Assembly (NCBI GenBank): GCA_039679975.1
Contig: JBDKTZ010000400.1
Location: forward strand, 1-46,075
DNA length: 46,075 nucleotides
Source of the DNA: JBCFBK01 sp039679975
GTDB taxonomy: Bacteria; Bacteroidota; Bacteroidia; Bacteroidales; Prolixibacteraceae
Reading direction: 5' to 3'
Below are positions 33,801-41,846 of this stretch, one piece after another. The notes under the pieces were generated by a model. That model searched no databases. It was not told the origin of the DNA and saw only the letters and a program-made list of their open reading frames with translations. Every line of letters starts with the position of its first letter. The first letter of the stretch is position 1. The translations under genes were made by a program, and so were the position numbers.

Positions 33801-34385
33801 ATGAGACATAGTAAAAAAATAAACCATCTTGGCAGAACGAGTGCTCACCGCAAGGCTTTGTTGGCTAATATGGCTAATTCTTTGATATTCCACAAGAGAA
33901 TTAGTACAACAACTGCCAAAGCCAAGGCATTAAGAGGATATGTGGAACCGCTTATTACGAAAGCAAAAGACGATACCACGCATTCACGTCGTATTGTTTT
34001 CAGTTACCTGAAAAGTAAGACTGCTGTTTCTGAATTATTCAGAGACGTTGCAGAAAAGATAGGTGACCGTCCGGGCGGTTATACGAGAATACTAAAAACA
34101 GGTAATCGTTTGGGCGACAGTGCCGAAATGTGTATCATCGAACTCGTCGATTTCAATGAAAATATGCTGGCGGCCAAAGAAGCGAAGACTAAATCACGCC
34201 GGTCACGCCGTGGATCTTCAAAAAAAGCTGAAGCTCCTGCAGTAAAAACAGACGTAACAAAAGCAGAAGCAGCCAAAGCAGAAGATGTTGAAGTTACAGA
34301 AGCTGTTGTAACTGACCAGGCTGTAACTGATGAAGCTGTAGCCGATGAACCTCAGGCCGGGAGCGGGGAGCCCAAGGCTGAGTAG
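33801..34385 (+). CDS. rplQ: Ribosomal protein bL17 with long acidic C-terminal tail
   Basis: 194 aa, about 65 longer than E. coli L17. Residues 1-125 are the normal fold (MRHSKKINHLGRTSAHRKAL, GGYTRILKTGNRLGDSAEM). A basic link (KTKSRRSRRGSSKKAEA) is followed by an Ala/Glu/Val/Asp-rich tail with short repeats of the type VTDxAV. Tails of this kind occur in Bacteroidetes L17; function unknown. Last gene before the cluster terminator. Confidence 0.98.
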   Translation: MRHSKKINHLGRTSAHRKALLANMANSLIFHKRISTTTAKAKALRGYVEPLITKAKDDTTHSRRIVFSYLKSKTAVSELFRDVAEKIGDRPGGYTRILKTGNRLGDSAEMCIIELVDFNENMLAAKEAKTKSRRSRRGSSKKAEAPAVKTDVTKAEAAKAEDVEVTEAVVTDQAVTDEAVADEPQAGSGEPKAE

Positions 34386-34400
34386 ACAATAGAAATCTGC

Positions 34401-34436
34401 AAAAAAGCTGCCTGGCATTGCCGGGCAGCTTTTTTG
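34401..34436 (+). terminator. Terminator of the ribosomal cluster
   Basis: AAAAAAGCTGCC and GGCAGCTTTTTT form a perfect stem around an 11-nt loop, ending in T residues. It lies 15 nt after rplQ. Confidence 0.95.
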
Positions 34437-34486
34437 TCATATAGAAGGACGATGCTTCATCTGCAGGACTGATCGTTTTTGGAAGC

Positions 34487-34494
34487 TACTTTTG
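34487..34494 (+). promoter_or_regulatory. Predicted -7 element for ettA
   Basis: TACTTTTG matches the -7 consensus exactly; no convincing -33 TTTG is seen. The leader would be about 20 nt. Confidence 0.5.
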
Positions 34495-34519
34495 GTTGAT
34501 GAATATAAATTTTTAAAAT

Positions 34520-36205
34520 ATGGCAGACGATAAAAAGGTCATTTTTTCAATGTACAGGGTGAATAAGATTTACCCCCCCCAAAAACAAGTGCTGAAAGAT
34601 ATTTCACTTTCATTTTTTCTTGGTGCAAAGATCGGCATCATTGGATTGAATGGTTCCGGGAAATCTACCCTGTTGAAAATTATTGCCGGTATTGAAAAAT
34701 CTTATCAGGGAGAGGTTGTCTTTTCGCCTGGTTATACCGTGGGTTATCTTGAACAGGAACCCCATCTGGATCCGTCCAAAACAGTCCGTGAAGTGGTTGA
34801 AGAGGGCGTGCAGGAAGTGGTTGATGTACTTAAAGCATACGAACAGGTCAATTTACGGTTCGGCGATCCGGACGTGCTGGAGGATCCCGATAAGATGGAT
34901 GTCCTGATGAATGAACAGGCCGGATTACAGGAGAAAATCGATCAGTACGATGCATGGAATCTGGATACGAGGCTGGAACGTGCGATGGATGCACTCAGAT
35001 GTCCCCAGGGCGACCAGCCGGTGAGTACACTCTCGGGAGGAGAGTTGCGCCGCGTTGCATTGTGCCGTTTGCTGTTGAAGCAACCCGACGTACTTTTGCT
35101 CGATGAGCCTACCAACCATCTGGATGCCGAATCTGTGCAATGGCTGGAAATGCATCTTCAGCAATATGCCGGAACCGTGATCTGTATTACCCATGACCGG
35201 TATTTCCTGGATAATGTTGCCGGATGGATTCTGGAACTTGACCGGGGGGAAGGTATTCCATGGAAAGGAAACTACTCTTCATGGTTGGAGCAGAAGACGC
35301 AACGGTTGGCTCAGGAAGAGAAACAGCAGTCGAAGCGCAGCAGAACACTGCAACGGGAGCTCGAGTGGATCAGAATGGCTCCTAAGGCTCGTCATGCCAA
35401 AGCCAAAGCCCGTCTGAATGCATACGACCAACTCATGAATGAAGACGTGAAACAGAAAGAGGAAAAACTGGAAATATTCATCCCCAATGGACCGCGTCTG
35501 GGAGAAAAGGTGATCGAAGCGCTCGATGTAGCCAAAGCCTTTGGTGAACGCCTCTTGTTCGAAGATCTGAACTTTGTATTGCCCCCCAATGGTATCGTCG
35601 GTGTGATCGGGCCGAACGGAGCCGGTAAAACAACGCTCTTTAAGCTGATCATGAAGCAACTCAGCCCCGATAAAGGAAGCTTTGAGGTGGGCGATACCGT
35701 TAAACTTGCCTATGTTGACCAATCGCATGCGGCTATCGATCCCAATAAGACCGTTTACCAGGTGATTTCAGGTGGCAATGACCTGATCACGATGGGCGGA
35801 CGTCAGGTTAATGCGCGTGCATACGTCTCCCGCTTCAACTTCGGCGGTTCCGATCAGGAAAAAAAATGCGGTATTCTTTCAGGTGGTGAGCGTAACAGGC
35901 TTCACCTGGCCATGGCCCTCAAGGAGGAGGGAAATGTGCTCCTGCTCGATGAGCCGACCAATGATATTGACGTGAATACACTTCGCGCGCTCGAAGAAGG
36001 TCTCATTGACTTTGCCGGCTGCGCCGTTGTTATTTCGCACGACCGTTGGTTTCTTGACCGTATTGCAACTCATATCCTGGCCTTTGAAGGAGAATCGAAA
36101 GTCTATTTCTTCGAAGGAGGCTATTCCGAATACGAAGAAAACAAGAAAAAGAGGCTCGGAGATGAGGGTCCAACACGGATTAAATACAAAAAGCTCATTA
36201 AGTAG
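34520..36205 (+). CDS. ettA: Energy-dependent translational throttle protein EttA (ABC-F)
   Basis: 561 aa; two ABC ATPase domains in tandem and no membrane part. Domain 1: Walker A GLNGSGKST, signature LSGGELRR, Walker B LLLDEPTNHLD. Domain 2: GPNGAGKTT, LSGGERNR, LLLDEPTNDID. The arm insertion (about 95-140) and the linker helices (ERELEWIRMAPKARHAKAKA) fit EttA, which binds the E site and gates the first elongation step by ATP level. The order right after the ribosomal cluster suits this role. A run of eight C residues at 34573-34580 lies in codons 18-21. Confidence 0.95.
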   Translation: MADDKKVIFSMYRVNKIYPPQKQVLKDISLSFFLGAKIGIIGLNGSGKSTLLKIIAGIEKSYQGEVVFSPGYTVGYLEQEPHLDPSKTVREVVEEGVQEVVDVLKAYEQVNLRFGDPDVLEDPDKMDVLMNEQAGLQEKIDQYDAWNLDTRLERAMDALRCPQGDQPVSTLSGGELRRVALCRLLLKQPDVLLLDEPTNHLDAESVQWLEMHLQQYAGTVICITHDRYFLDNVAGWILELDRGEGIPWKGNYSSWLEQKTQRLAQEEKQQSKRSRTLQRELEWIRMAPKARHAKAKARLNAYDQLMNEDVKQKEEKLEIFIPNGPRLGEKVIEALDVAKAFGERLLFEDLNFVLPPNGIVGVIGPNGAGKTTLFKLIMKQLSPDKGSFEVGDTVKLAYVDQSHAAIDPNKTVYQVISGGNDLITMGGRQVNARAYVSRFNFGGSDQEKKCGILSGGERNRLHLAMALKEEGNVLLLDEPTNDIDVNTLRALEEGLIDFAGCAVVISHDRWFLDRIATHILAFEGESKVYFFEGGYSEYEENKKKRLGDEGPTRIKYKKLIK

Positions 36206-36226
36206 CGAGTCACCGGTGAAAAACTT

Positions 36227-36299
36227 CATCCCCGTAAAAGCGGGAATCTTTTTGGGAAGAAGAAATCTTTTTAAGGAGATTCCTGCTTTCACCTGGATG
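36227..36299. repeat. REPIN-like pair of inverted REP-type sequences after ettA
   Basis: A 22-nt arm (36227-36248, CATCCCCGTAAAAGCGGGAA then TC) recurs as an inverted copy at 36278-36299 with 18 of 22 positions matching. Each arm contains its own small CCCG/CGGG-like hairpin, and the 29-nt centre holds two direct copies of AATCTTTTT. The layout resembles REPIN elements. Only one copy is in this window. Confidence 0.55.
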
Positions 36300-36383
36300 T
36301 TGATAGCTTTTTTAATGTTTTTTTGATTTTTTTTGCACTGCTTTGAATTAATTTTATGTGCGAAAACATTAAAACATTGGCCT

Positions 36384-36998
36384 ATGAAGAAGTTAATCTT
36401 GTTTATGGTCGTGCTTTTTGCAGGAATACTGGTATTTGCCCAGGAGAAGCCAAAAAGCAAGGGACCTGATCAGCAGATCAGTGTCAACAAACAATATGAT
36501 GAAAAGGGCAACCTGATCCAATATGATTCCAGTATCGTCAGGAGCTGGTCTTCGGATACGACGCTGAACATGGCCGATATGGATGCCCTGCATAAGGAGA
36601 TGGAAAATTTTATGAAGGGAGGAGTCTTTGGTAATTTTTTTGGAGATTCCACGGACCTGGCAAAGGATCCTTTCCTGGACCTGCACCAGGATTTTTTCGA
36701 ACATTTTAAGCGGAATATTCCCGATTCAGCTTTCAACCGGAATGATACTACAGGTATGCAGATGCCCGGGCTTCCGTTTTCTGATTTTGACAAAATGCGG
36801 GAGCAGATGATGCAGCAATTTGGTCAGTTCTTTCAAAATGATTCCGTTTATCCCGGAAATCAGAATTTTAATTTTCTGTTTGATCAGGACGAGCTTAAAA
36901 AGCTACAGCGGGAATTTGAAGAGCGGTTCATGCAGGGAAAAGACAGCACCAATCACAGGATGGGGGCCTCCGGTATTAATAAATCCGAGGGTTTATAG
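36384..36998 (+). CDS. Hypothetical secreted or periplasmic protein
   Basis: 204 aa from the ATG at 36384; a TTG-started extension to 36333 is rejected because this ATG begins a clean signal peptide (MKKLILFMVVLFAGILVFAQ). The mature part is hydrophilic, rich in Asp, Phe, Gln and Met, with repeated patterns around 'FF' and 'DFF' (DLHQDFFEHFKRN, MMQQFGQFFQND) and probable helices at the end. I recognise no family. It converges on the RNA methyltransferase gene, 32 nt between stops. Confidence 0.7.
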   Translation: MKKLILFMVVLFAGILVFAQEKPKSKGPDQQISVNKQYDEKGNLIQYDSSIVRSWSSDTTLNMADMDALHKEMENFMKGGVFGNFFGDSTDLAKDPFLDLHQDFFEHFKRNIPDSAFNRNDTTGMQMPGLPFSDFDKMREQMMQQFGQFFQNDSVYPGNQNFNFLFDQDELKKLQREFEERFMQGKDSTNHRMGASGINKSEGL

Positions 36999-37030
36999 GG
37001 AAACTGATCAGGGAGAAGTTTCAGGAGCTT

Positions 37031-37804
37031 TTATCGGATGATCATTCTGCGTCGGAATTCTGCACAGCAAATCGCGGCAGCGGTGGCCACGTTTAGAGAT
37101 TCAGAATTTTTTTGACCTTCGGGAAATGGAGGGATAAACAACCGTTGTGCAACCAGTTCTTCCACTTGCGTGGAAATACCGTTACCTTCATTGCCCATCA
37201 CCAGAATGCCTTCACTGGCTAAGGGGTGCTTGTAGATGATTTCACCGTCAAGAAAAGTTCCGAAAACGGGTAATCCGGCGCCGACAGCTTCGCAAAGTGT
37301 TTTTTTCAGATCGAGATAATGGACTTTTACACGAAAAATTGCTCCCATGCTTGCTTGTACCACCTTCGGATTGTAGCAGTCGGCAGTGTCTTCCGAACAT
37401 AGAAGCTGTTCAATTCCAAACCAATCGGCAATTCGAATAAGGGTTCCTACGTTCCCCGGGTCCTGAATACAGTCGAGCGCCAGCGATAGCTTTTGGGCAA
37501 TGGAATTCTTACTGAACTGATAATCGGGTATCTTCACAACGGCAAGTGCATTCTTTGGTGATTGCAGCAGACTGGCCTTCTGTAATTCATCATGGGTCAC
37601 CCGAATAATTTCACCGGCCGCGTCGGGCGGAACACTGTTCGATATTAGAAATGCTTCGGTTGCGCATATTAATTCAACAGCAAACCCGGAGCGGATGGCT
37701 TCATTGACCATCTTGTCACCTTCGACCAAAAAAAGTCTTTCCTGATCACGGATTTTTTTCCTCTCTAACGATTGTAAAAATTTTATTTTATTTTTACTAA
37801 GCAT
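37031..37804 (-). CDS. TrmH/SpoU-family RNA 2'-O-methyltransferase
   Basis: 257 aa from the ATG at 37804; a TTG at 37846 extends the frame with an unlikely hydrophobic start. The N-terminal substrate-binding domain (KIRDQERLFLVEGDKMVNEA) is followed by the knotted SPOUT catalytic domain: motif 1 QDPGNVGTLIRIADWFG, motif 2 VMGNEGNGIS, motif 3 SESLNVATAAAICCAEF. It methylates a ribose in rRNA or tRNA using SAM; which site cannot be told. Divergent from tamL with a 94-nt shared upstream region. Confidence 0.93.
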   Translation of the reverse strand: MLSKNKIKFLQSLERKKIRDQERLFLVEGDKMVNEAIRSGFAVELICATEAFLISNSVPPDAAGEIIRVTHDELQKASLLQSPKNALAVVKIPDYQFSKNSIAQKLSLALDCIQDPGNVGTLIRIADWFGIEQLLCSEDTADCYNPKVVQASMGAIFRVKVHYLDLKKTLCEAVGAGLPVFGTFLDGEIIYKHPLASEGILVMGNEGNGISTQVEELVAQRLFIPPFPEGQKNSESLNVATAAAICCAEFRRRMIIR

Positions 37805-37849
37805 GCACGATTGGGGTAATAAAATGTAAAAATAAAAAAGCCTCAATGA

Positions 37850-37879
37850 TTTGTTTGCTCCGGAGAGTGTTTATTTTTG
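37850..37879 (+). promoter_or_regulatory. Promoter of tamL
   Basis: TTTG (37850-37853), 18 nt, TATTTTTG (37872-37879): exact match to both elements, about 20 nt before the ATG. Confidence 0.75.
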
Positions 37880-37898
37880 TGAAGATAAAATCTTTTTT

Positions 37899-40238
37899 AT
37901 GCAGTTACGATCAGCGAAAAACTATATTCAGCTCCCGTTAATACTGTTGGTATTGTCGCTGTTGGTATCCTGTTCTTCCACCAGGTTCATTCCTGAAGAA
38001 AAAAAGCTGTTGAACGATGTGGATATTCACGTGGATAATAAGCGGCTAAACAAGGAGGAGATCAAAGCTCAGGTAAGACAGAAGGAAAATCTGAAGATAT
38101 TGGGTTTTCTTAAGTTTCATCTGTCCATTTATAATTTATCTTCGAAAAAAAAGCAAAATGACTGGTTTAAGCGGATCGGTGAAGAGCCGGTCATTTATCA
38201 GGAGTATCAGACCCAACAGTCAATAGACCAGTTGAATTTGTATATGCAAAACAAAGGATATTATGATGCTGTTATCACCGATACGGTCATTGTCCATCCC
38301 AAAAAACCGAAGGTAAATCTTATTTTTCATATCGTTACCGGCAGCCCATACCGGATAAGGAACTATAGTTATAAAATTGAAGATGAAAAAATCAGGCCTT
38401 TGTTGCTGAACGATACAGTTAACCGGCTGGTCAGGAAGAATGATATTTTTGATGTGGATCGGTTGAATGACGAACGGGAACGGTTGACGGCGATGATGCG
38501 GAACCATGGATATTACAGTTTTTCGAGCGATTATATCCAGTTTTTTGCAGATACCAGCCTCAATAATAAGCTGGTTGATCTGACCATCGGGATATCGGAT
38601 GCTGATCCGGGAAAGAAAGGTACGCCGGTAAGTCACCACAAACGTTATCTTGTAAGGAAATACCTGATCAATACCGATTTTAATCCTCCGCAATTAACAG
38701 GTTCACGGATACAGGAGCGTCCGGACACTCTTATAATTTCTCCTTATACAATCACTTATCAGGGTATGCTGAGGTACAGGCCCCAGTTGCTGGACGACCT
38801 GAACCGGATCAGGGACGGGCGTTTTTATTCACTGAGAAATGTCGAGAAGACGTATCGTTCATTGAACCAGATCAAACAATTCAGGATGGTTAATCTGAAT
38901 TTTGATATCGTTGACTCTCTCGGGAATGATTCCATTGGCGTACTGGATAGCAGGTTTCAGTTGTCTCCTCTTCCCCGTCAGGGATTTTCGGTCGACCTGG
39001 AAGGAACCAATTCTTCCGGTAACCTTGGTATTGCAGGTAATCTGAACTATCAGCACCGTAATCTGTTCAAGGGAGCGGAAATTTTCAATATCACGCTGAA
39101 GGGCGCTTTTGAAAGGCAGCAGGCTGTTGTGAACGAGAGCAATCTTAATTTCAATACCCATGAATACGGGATTGAGGGATCTTTAACCTTACCTAAATTC
39201 TTAAACCCGGTAAAAGGAGAAAATTTTTTCAATTTTCAGGTACCTCAAACAAATTTTACCTTGGGATACAATTATCAGCGCCGGCCCGACTATACCCGCA
39301 CGATCACCAATTTCCGGTTTGGTTATAACTGGAAAAGCAAACCTTTCCGGACGCATTACCTGAATCTGGTTGATTTTAATTACGTCAATCTATATGAGTT
39401 TAACGAAGATTTTATCAATTCCATAAAAGACCTTTACATTAAGAGCAGTTATACCGACCATTTGATCTCCGCATTGAGTTATACCCGGGTCGATAATACC
39501 CAGAATATTGGGCGCAGAGAGAATTACCGCTATTTTAAATGGTCGTTCGAGTCGGCAGGTAATCTCTTTTCAGCTCTTGCCGAGTTAACCGACAGGGCGA
39601 AGAGGACGGAAATTGATACCATCACCGGCGAGCCTGTGAGTTATTATCAGATTTTCGGTACACGCTTTGCTCAATATCTCAAGACTGATCTTGAATATCG
39701 TTACGGGCGCATGCTCGATGAATATAATTCGGTAATAGGAAGATTATTTATGGGGGTAGGTTTGCCTTACGGAAATTTTGATCAGCTGCCTTTCGAAAAG
39801 AAGTACTTTACCGGAGGAGCTAATGGTATCCGGGCCTGGCAGGTGAGAACCCTGGGACCTGGCACCTATAAAGCTTCTCCCGACGCCTACCCCAACCAGT
39901 CGGCCGATATTAAATTGGAGAGTAATTTGGAATACCGCTTTCGTCTCCTGGGGCGTGTTGAAGGTGCTTTCTTTTTAGATGCCGGCAATATTTGGGCTGT
40001 TAATAAAAATGATAACCGCGAGGGAGCGGTCTTTAAGCTCGACAAGTTTTACAAGGAGATTGCGGTCGGCACAGGAACAGGGCTGCGGTTTAATTTTAAC
40101 TATTTTATTTTCCGGCTCGACCTTGGAATGAAACTCAGGGATCCGTCTCTTGAGTCAGGCAAACGGTTAATTATAGGGAATTATCCAATTCAGGCTGATC
40201 ATTTTAATCTTTCATTTGCCATTGGATACCCGTTCTGA
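37899..40238 (+). CDS. tamL: BamA/TamA-family outer-membrane lipoprotein (TamL type)
   Basis: 779 aa from the ATG at 37899 (an earlier TTG-started extension is rejected because the ATG gives a clean leader). The signal ends LLVSC with lipidated Cys25. Residues 35-300 contain POTRA-like repeats (VDIHVDNKRL, IRNYSYKIEDEKI, YTITYQGMLRYRPQ). The rest is a 16-strand Omp85 barrel with the lid-lock motif region GGANGIRAWQVRTLGPG and the terminal beta signal FNLSFAIGYPF. Lipidated TamA relatives of Bacteroidetes are called TamL and help assemble outer-membrane proteins or, with TamB, move lipids. No tamB is next to it. Confidence 0.9.
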   Translation: MQLRSAKNYIQLPLILLVLSLLVSCSSTRFIPEEKKLLNDVDIHVDNKRLNKEEIKAQVRQKENLKILGFLKFHLSIYNLSSKKKQNDWFKRIGEEPVIYQEYQTQQSIDQLNLYMQNKGYYDAVITDTVIVHPKKPKVNLIFHIVTGSPYRIRNYSYKIEDEKIRPLLLNDTVNRLVRKNDIFDVDRLNDERERLTAMMRNHGYYSFSSDYIQFFADTSLNNKLVDLTIGISDADPGKKGTPVSHHKRYLVRKYLINTDFNPPQLTGSRIQERPDTLIISPYTITYQGMLRYRPQLLDDLNRIRDGRFYSLRNVEKTYRSLNQIKQFRMVNLNFDIVDSLGNDSIGVLDSRFQLSPLPRQGFSVDLEGTNSSGNLGIAGNLNYQHRNLFKGAEIFNITLKGAFERQQAVVNESNLNFNTHEYGIEGSLTLPKFLNPVKGENFFNFQVPQTNFTLGYNYQRRPDYTRTITNFRFGYNWKSKPFRTHYLNLVDFNYVNLYEFNEDFINSIKDLYIKSSYTDHLISALSYTRVDNTQNIGRRENYRYFKWSFESAGNLFSALAELTDRAKRTEIDTITGEPVSYYQIFGTRFAQYLKTDLEYRYGRMLDEYNSVIGRLFMGVGLPYGNFDQLPFEKKYFTGGANGIRAWQVRTLGPGTYKASPDAYPNQSADIKLESNLEYRFRLLGRVEGAFFLDAGNIWAVNKNDNREGAVFKLDKFYKEIAVGTGTGLRFNFNYFIFRLDLGMKLRDPSLESGKRLIIGNYPIQADHFNLSFAIGYPF

Positions 40239-40332
40239 TCGGATATTCGGATGTTCGGACATTCAGACAGTCTGAGGATCCGGCAATCCGTTCTCCGCTT
40301 TCCGCTTTGCTCCATGCTCTATGCCCTTTGCC
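40233..40332. repeat. Octad words then purine/pyrimidine heptads after tamL
   Basis: Beginning in the last codons of tamL, seven 8-nt words ending in TC follow without slip (GGATATTC, GGATGTTC, GGACATTC, AGACAGTC and so on, to 40288). They pass into pyrimidine-rich words that are the reverse complement of GAGCATG and GAGCAAA heptads (40290-40332) and then into core copy B. Confidence 0.7.
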
Positions 40333-40335
40333 CGA

Positions 40336-40493
40336 GGTCACAGGCGGCAGGACTTTTGTCGCGACACCGTCTGCGCTGAATTTTGGCTTCGTTTCAGTGA
40401 AAAAAATTAAACTTCTCCCGTTGGTCGTCGGACAGAATTTTTTTCTGATGCTTCACGAAGCCAAAATTTTTAACGCTTCGACGCTTAGGCTTC
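40336..40493 (-). repeat. Intergenic structured repeat core, copy B
   Basis: Reverse-complement copy of 16486-16642. Here the 14-bp stem is perfect (40379-40392 AATTTTGGCTTCGT with 40455-40468 ACGAAGCCAAAATT). The palindrome TGTCGCGACA is at 40357-40366. Located between convergent tamL and the fructose-bisphosphate aldolase gene, where no promoter is needed, which argues against a pure promoter role. Confidence 0.75.
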
Positions 40494-40571
40494 AAAAGCC
40501 CTTCCTCCTTTCCCCGTTTTCCTGTCTCCGGTCTCCGTTCTCCGGTTTCCGCTTTTTGCTCTTTGCTCCAT
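40494..40571. repeat. Heptad words flanking core copy B
   Basis: Reverse complement of CGGAGAC, CGGAGAA and AGGAAAA words, the same vocabulary as 16288-16483, in the same relative position to the core (upstream of GAAGCCTAAGCG). Confidence 0.65.
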
Positions 40572-40574
40572 GAA

Positions 40575-40600
40575 AAAAGGATGACCGAGGCCATCCTTTT
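40575..40600 (-). terminator. Terminator of the minus-strand aldolase gene
   Basis: AAAAGGATG pairs with CATCCTTTT around an 8-nt loop; on the minus strand it is followed by TTTTTT. It lies 20 nt after the stop. Confidence 0.85.
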
Positions 40601-40620
40601 CCATATCGTAGGGCAGGTGA

Positions 40621-41616
40621 TCAGGCTTTATAGGCCGATCCCAGCACGTTTACGTTTTTGTGCATGTAGAGTTCCTTCAGTTCATCACGGGCAGGTCCCA
40701 GATATTTTCTGGGGTCAAATTCAGCCGGTTTTTCAACGAATACCTTGCGAATAGCAGCAGTCATTGCCAGACGACCATCGGAGTCAATATTGATTTTACA
40801 GACAGCCGATTTGGCAGCGCGACGCAGCCATTCCTCAGGAATACCTACGGCATCTTTCATTTTGCCGCCGGTTTCGTTAATCATTTTAACGTACTTCTGC
40901 GGAACAGAAGAGGATCCGTGAAGTACAATCGGGAAGCCAGGGATCCGTTTTTCAATTTTTTCCAGGATATCGAACCGGAGCATGGGCGGAATTAATACTC
41001 CATCTTCATTCCTGGTGCACTGTTCAGGAGTAAATTTGTTGGCACCATGAGAAGTACCGATCGAAATAGCCAGTGAATCGACGCCTGTTTTGCTGACAAA
41101 ATCTTCCACTTCTTCGGGTTGGGTATAACTGGAATGTTCTGCCGAAACTTCATCTTCAATACCTGCAAGAACGCCTAGTTCACCTTCAACGGTTACTCCG
41201 TGCGCATGGGCATATTCAACCACTTTTTTTGTCAACGCGATGTTGTCTTCGTAAGAATGATGAGAGCCATCAATCATGACCGAAGAAAAGCCATTGTCAA
41301 TGCAATCTTTGCAAAGTTCGAATGTATCGCCATGATCCAGGTGCAGGACGATTGGGATTTCATATCCTAATTCCTTTACATACTCAACCGCTCCGCGGGC
41401 CATATTCCTTAAGAGAGTAGCATTGGCATATTTTCGTGCACCTGAGGAAACCTGCAGGATGACAGGCGATTTTGTTTCAACACAGGCCTGGAGAATGGCC
41501 TGAAGCTGTTCCATGTTGTTGAAGTTATAGGCCGGAATGGCATATCCTCCGTCAACGGCTTTTTTAAAGAGCTCCTTGCTGTTAACGAGCCCCAGTTCTT
41601 TGTAACTAACTGCCAT
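40621..41616 (-). CDS. fba: Class II fructose-bisphosphate aldolase, GatY/IIB-like subtype
   Basis: 331 aa from the ATG at 41616 (MAVSYKELGLVNSKELF). The frame is open for another 77 codons but that part does not resemble any aldolase. It splits fructose 1,6-bisphosphate into DHAP and glyceraldehyde 3-phosphate (sedoheptulose bisphosphate is another possible substrate). Zinc ligands are visible: His95 in HLDHGD, His190 in GTSHGANKF, His233 in VLHGSS; the NIDSDGRLA phosphate-binding segment is present. It is head to head with a second class II aldolase of another subtype, 230 nt away. Own terminator. Confidence 0.95.
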   Translation of the reverse strand: MAVSYKELGLVNSKELFKKAVDGGYAIPAYNFNNMEQLQAILQACVETKSPVILQVSSGARKYANATLLRNMARGAVEYVKELGYEIPIVLHLDHGDTFELCKDCIDNGFSSVMIDGSHHSYEDNIALTKKVVEYAHAHGVTVEGELGVLAGIEDEVSAEHSSYTQPEEVEDFVSKTGVDSLAISIGTSHGANKFTPEQCTRNEDGVLIPPMLRFDILEKIEKRIPGFPIVLHGSSSVPQKYVKMINETGGKMKDAVGIPEEWLRRAAKSAVCKINIDSDGRLAMTAAIRKVFVEKPAEFDPRKYLGPARDELKELYMHKNVNVLGSAYKA

Positions 41617-41846
41617 ATTGTTTAAATAATTAGTTGATAATAAAGCTGGTTTTTTTGGTTTTTGTCCGAAAACCGTCATTTCTGCGGTTTCCCTAAAACC
41701 AGCACAATAATAGCAATAAATTGGCATTCGAGGGTACAAAATAAAATGGGAGTGTCTTATTTTAGAAAAGCTTAACAATTTGCAATGAACATTTTCCCGG
41801 CTCACCAGTTCTTGGGGGTAGTCAACCTTAAAATTAAAACAGAGCA

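Noticed and set aside
40394..40594. 66-codon minus-strand frame in the repeat behind the aldolase
   Set aside because: Composed of heptad translations (ETGERRPETGKRG) plus the core; no independent support.
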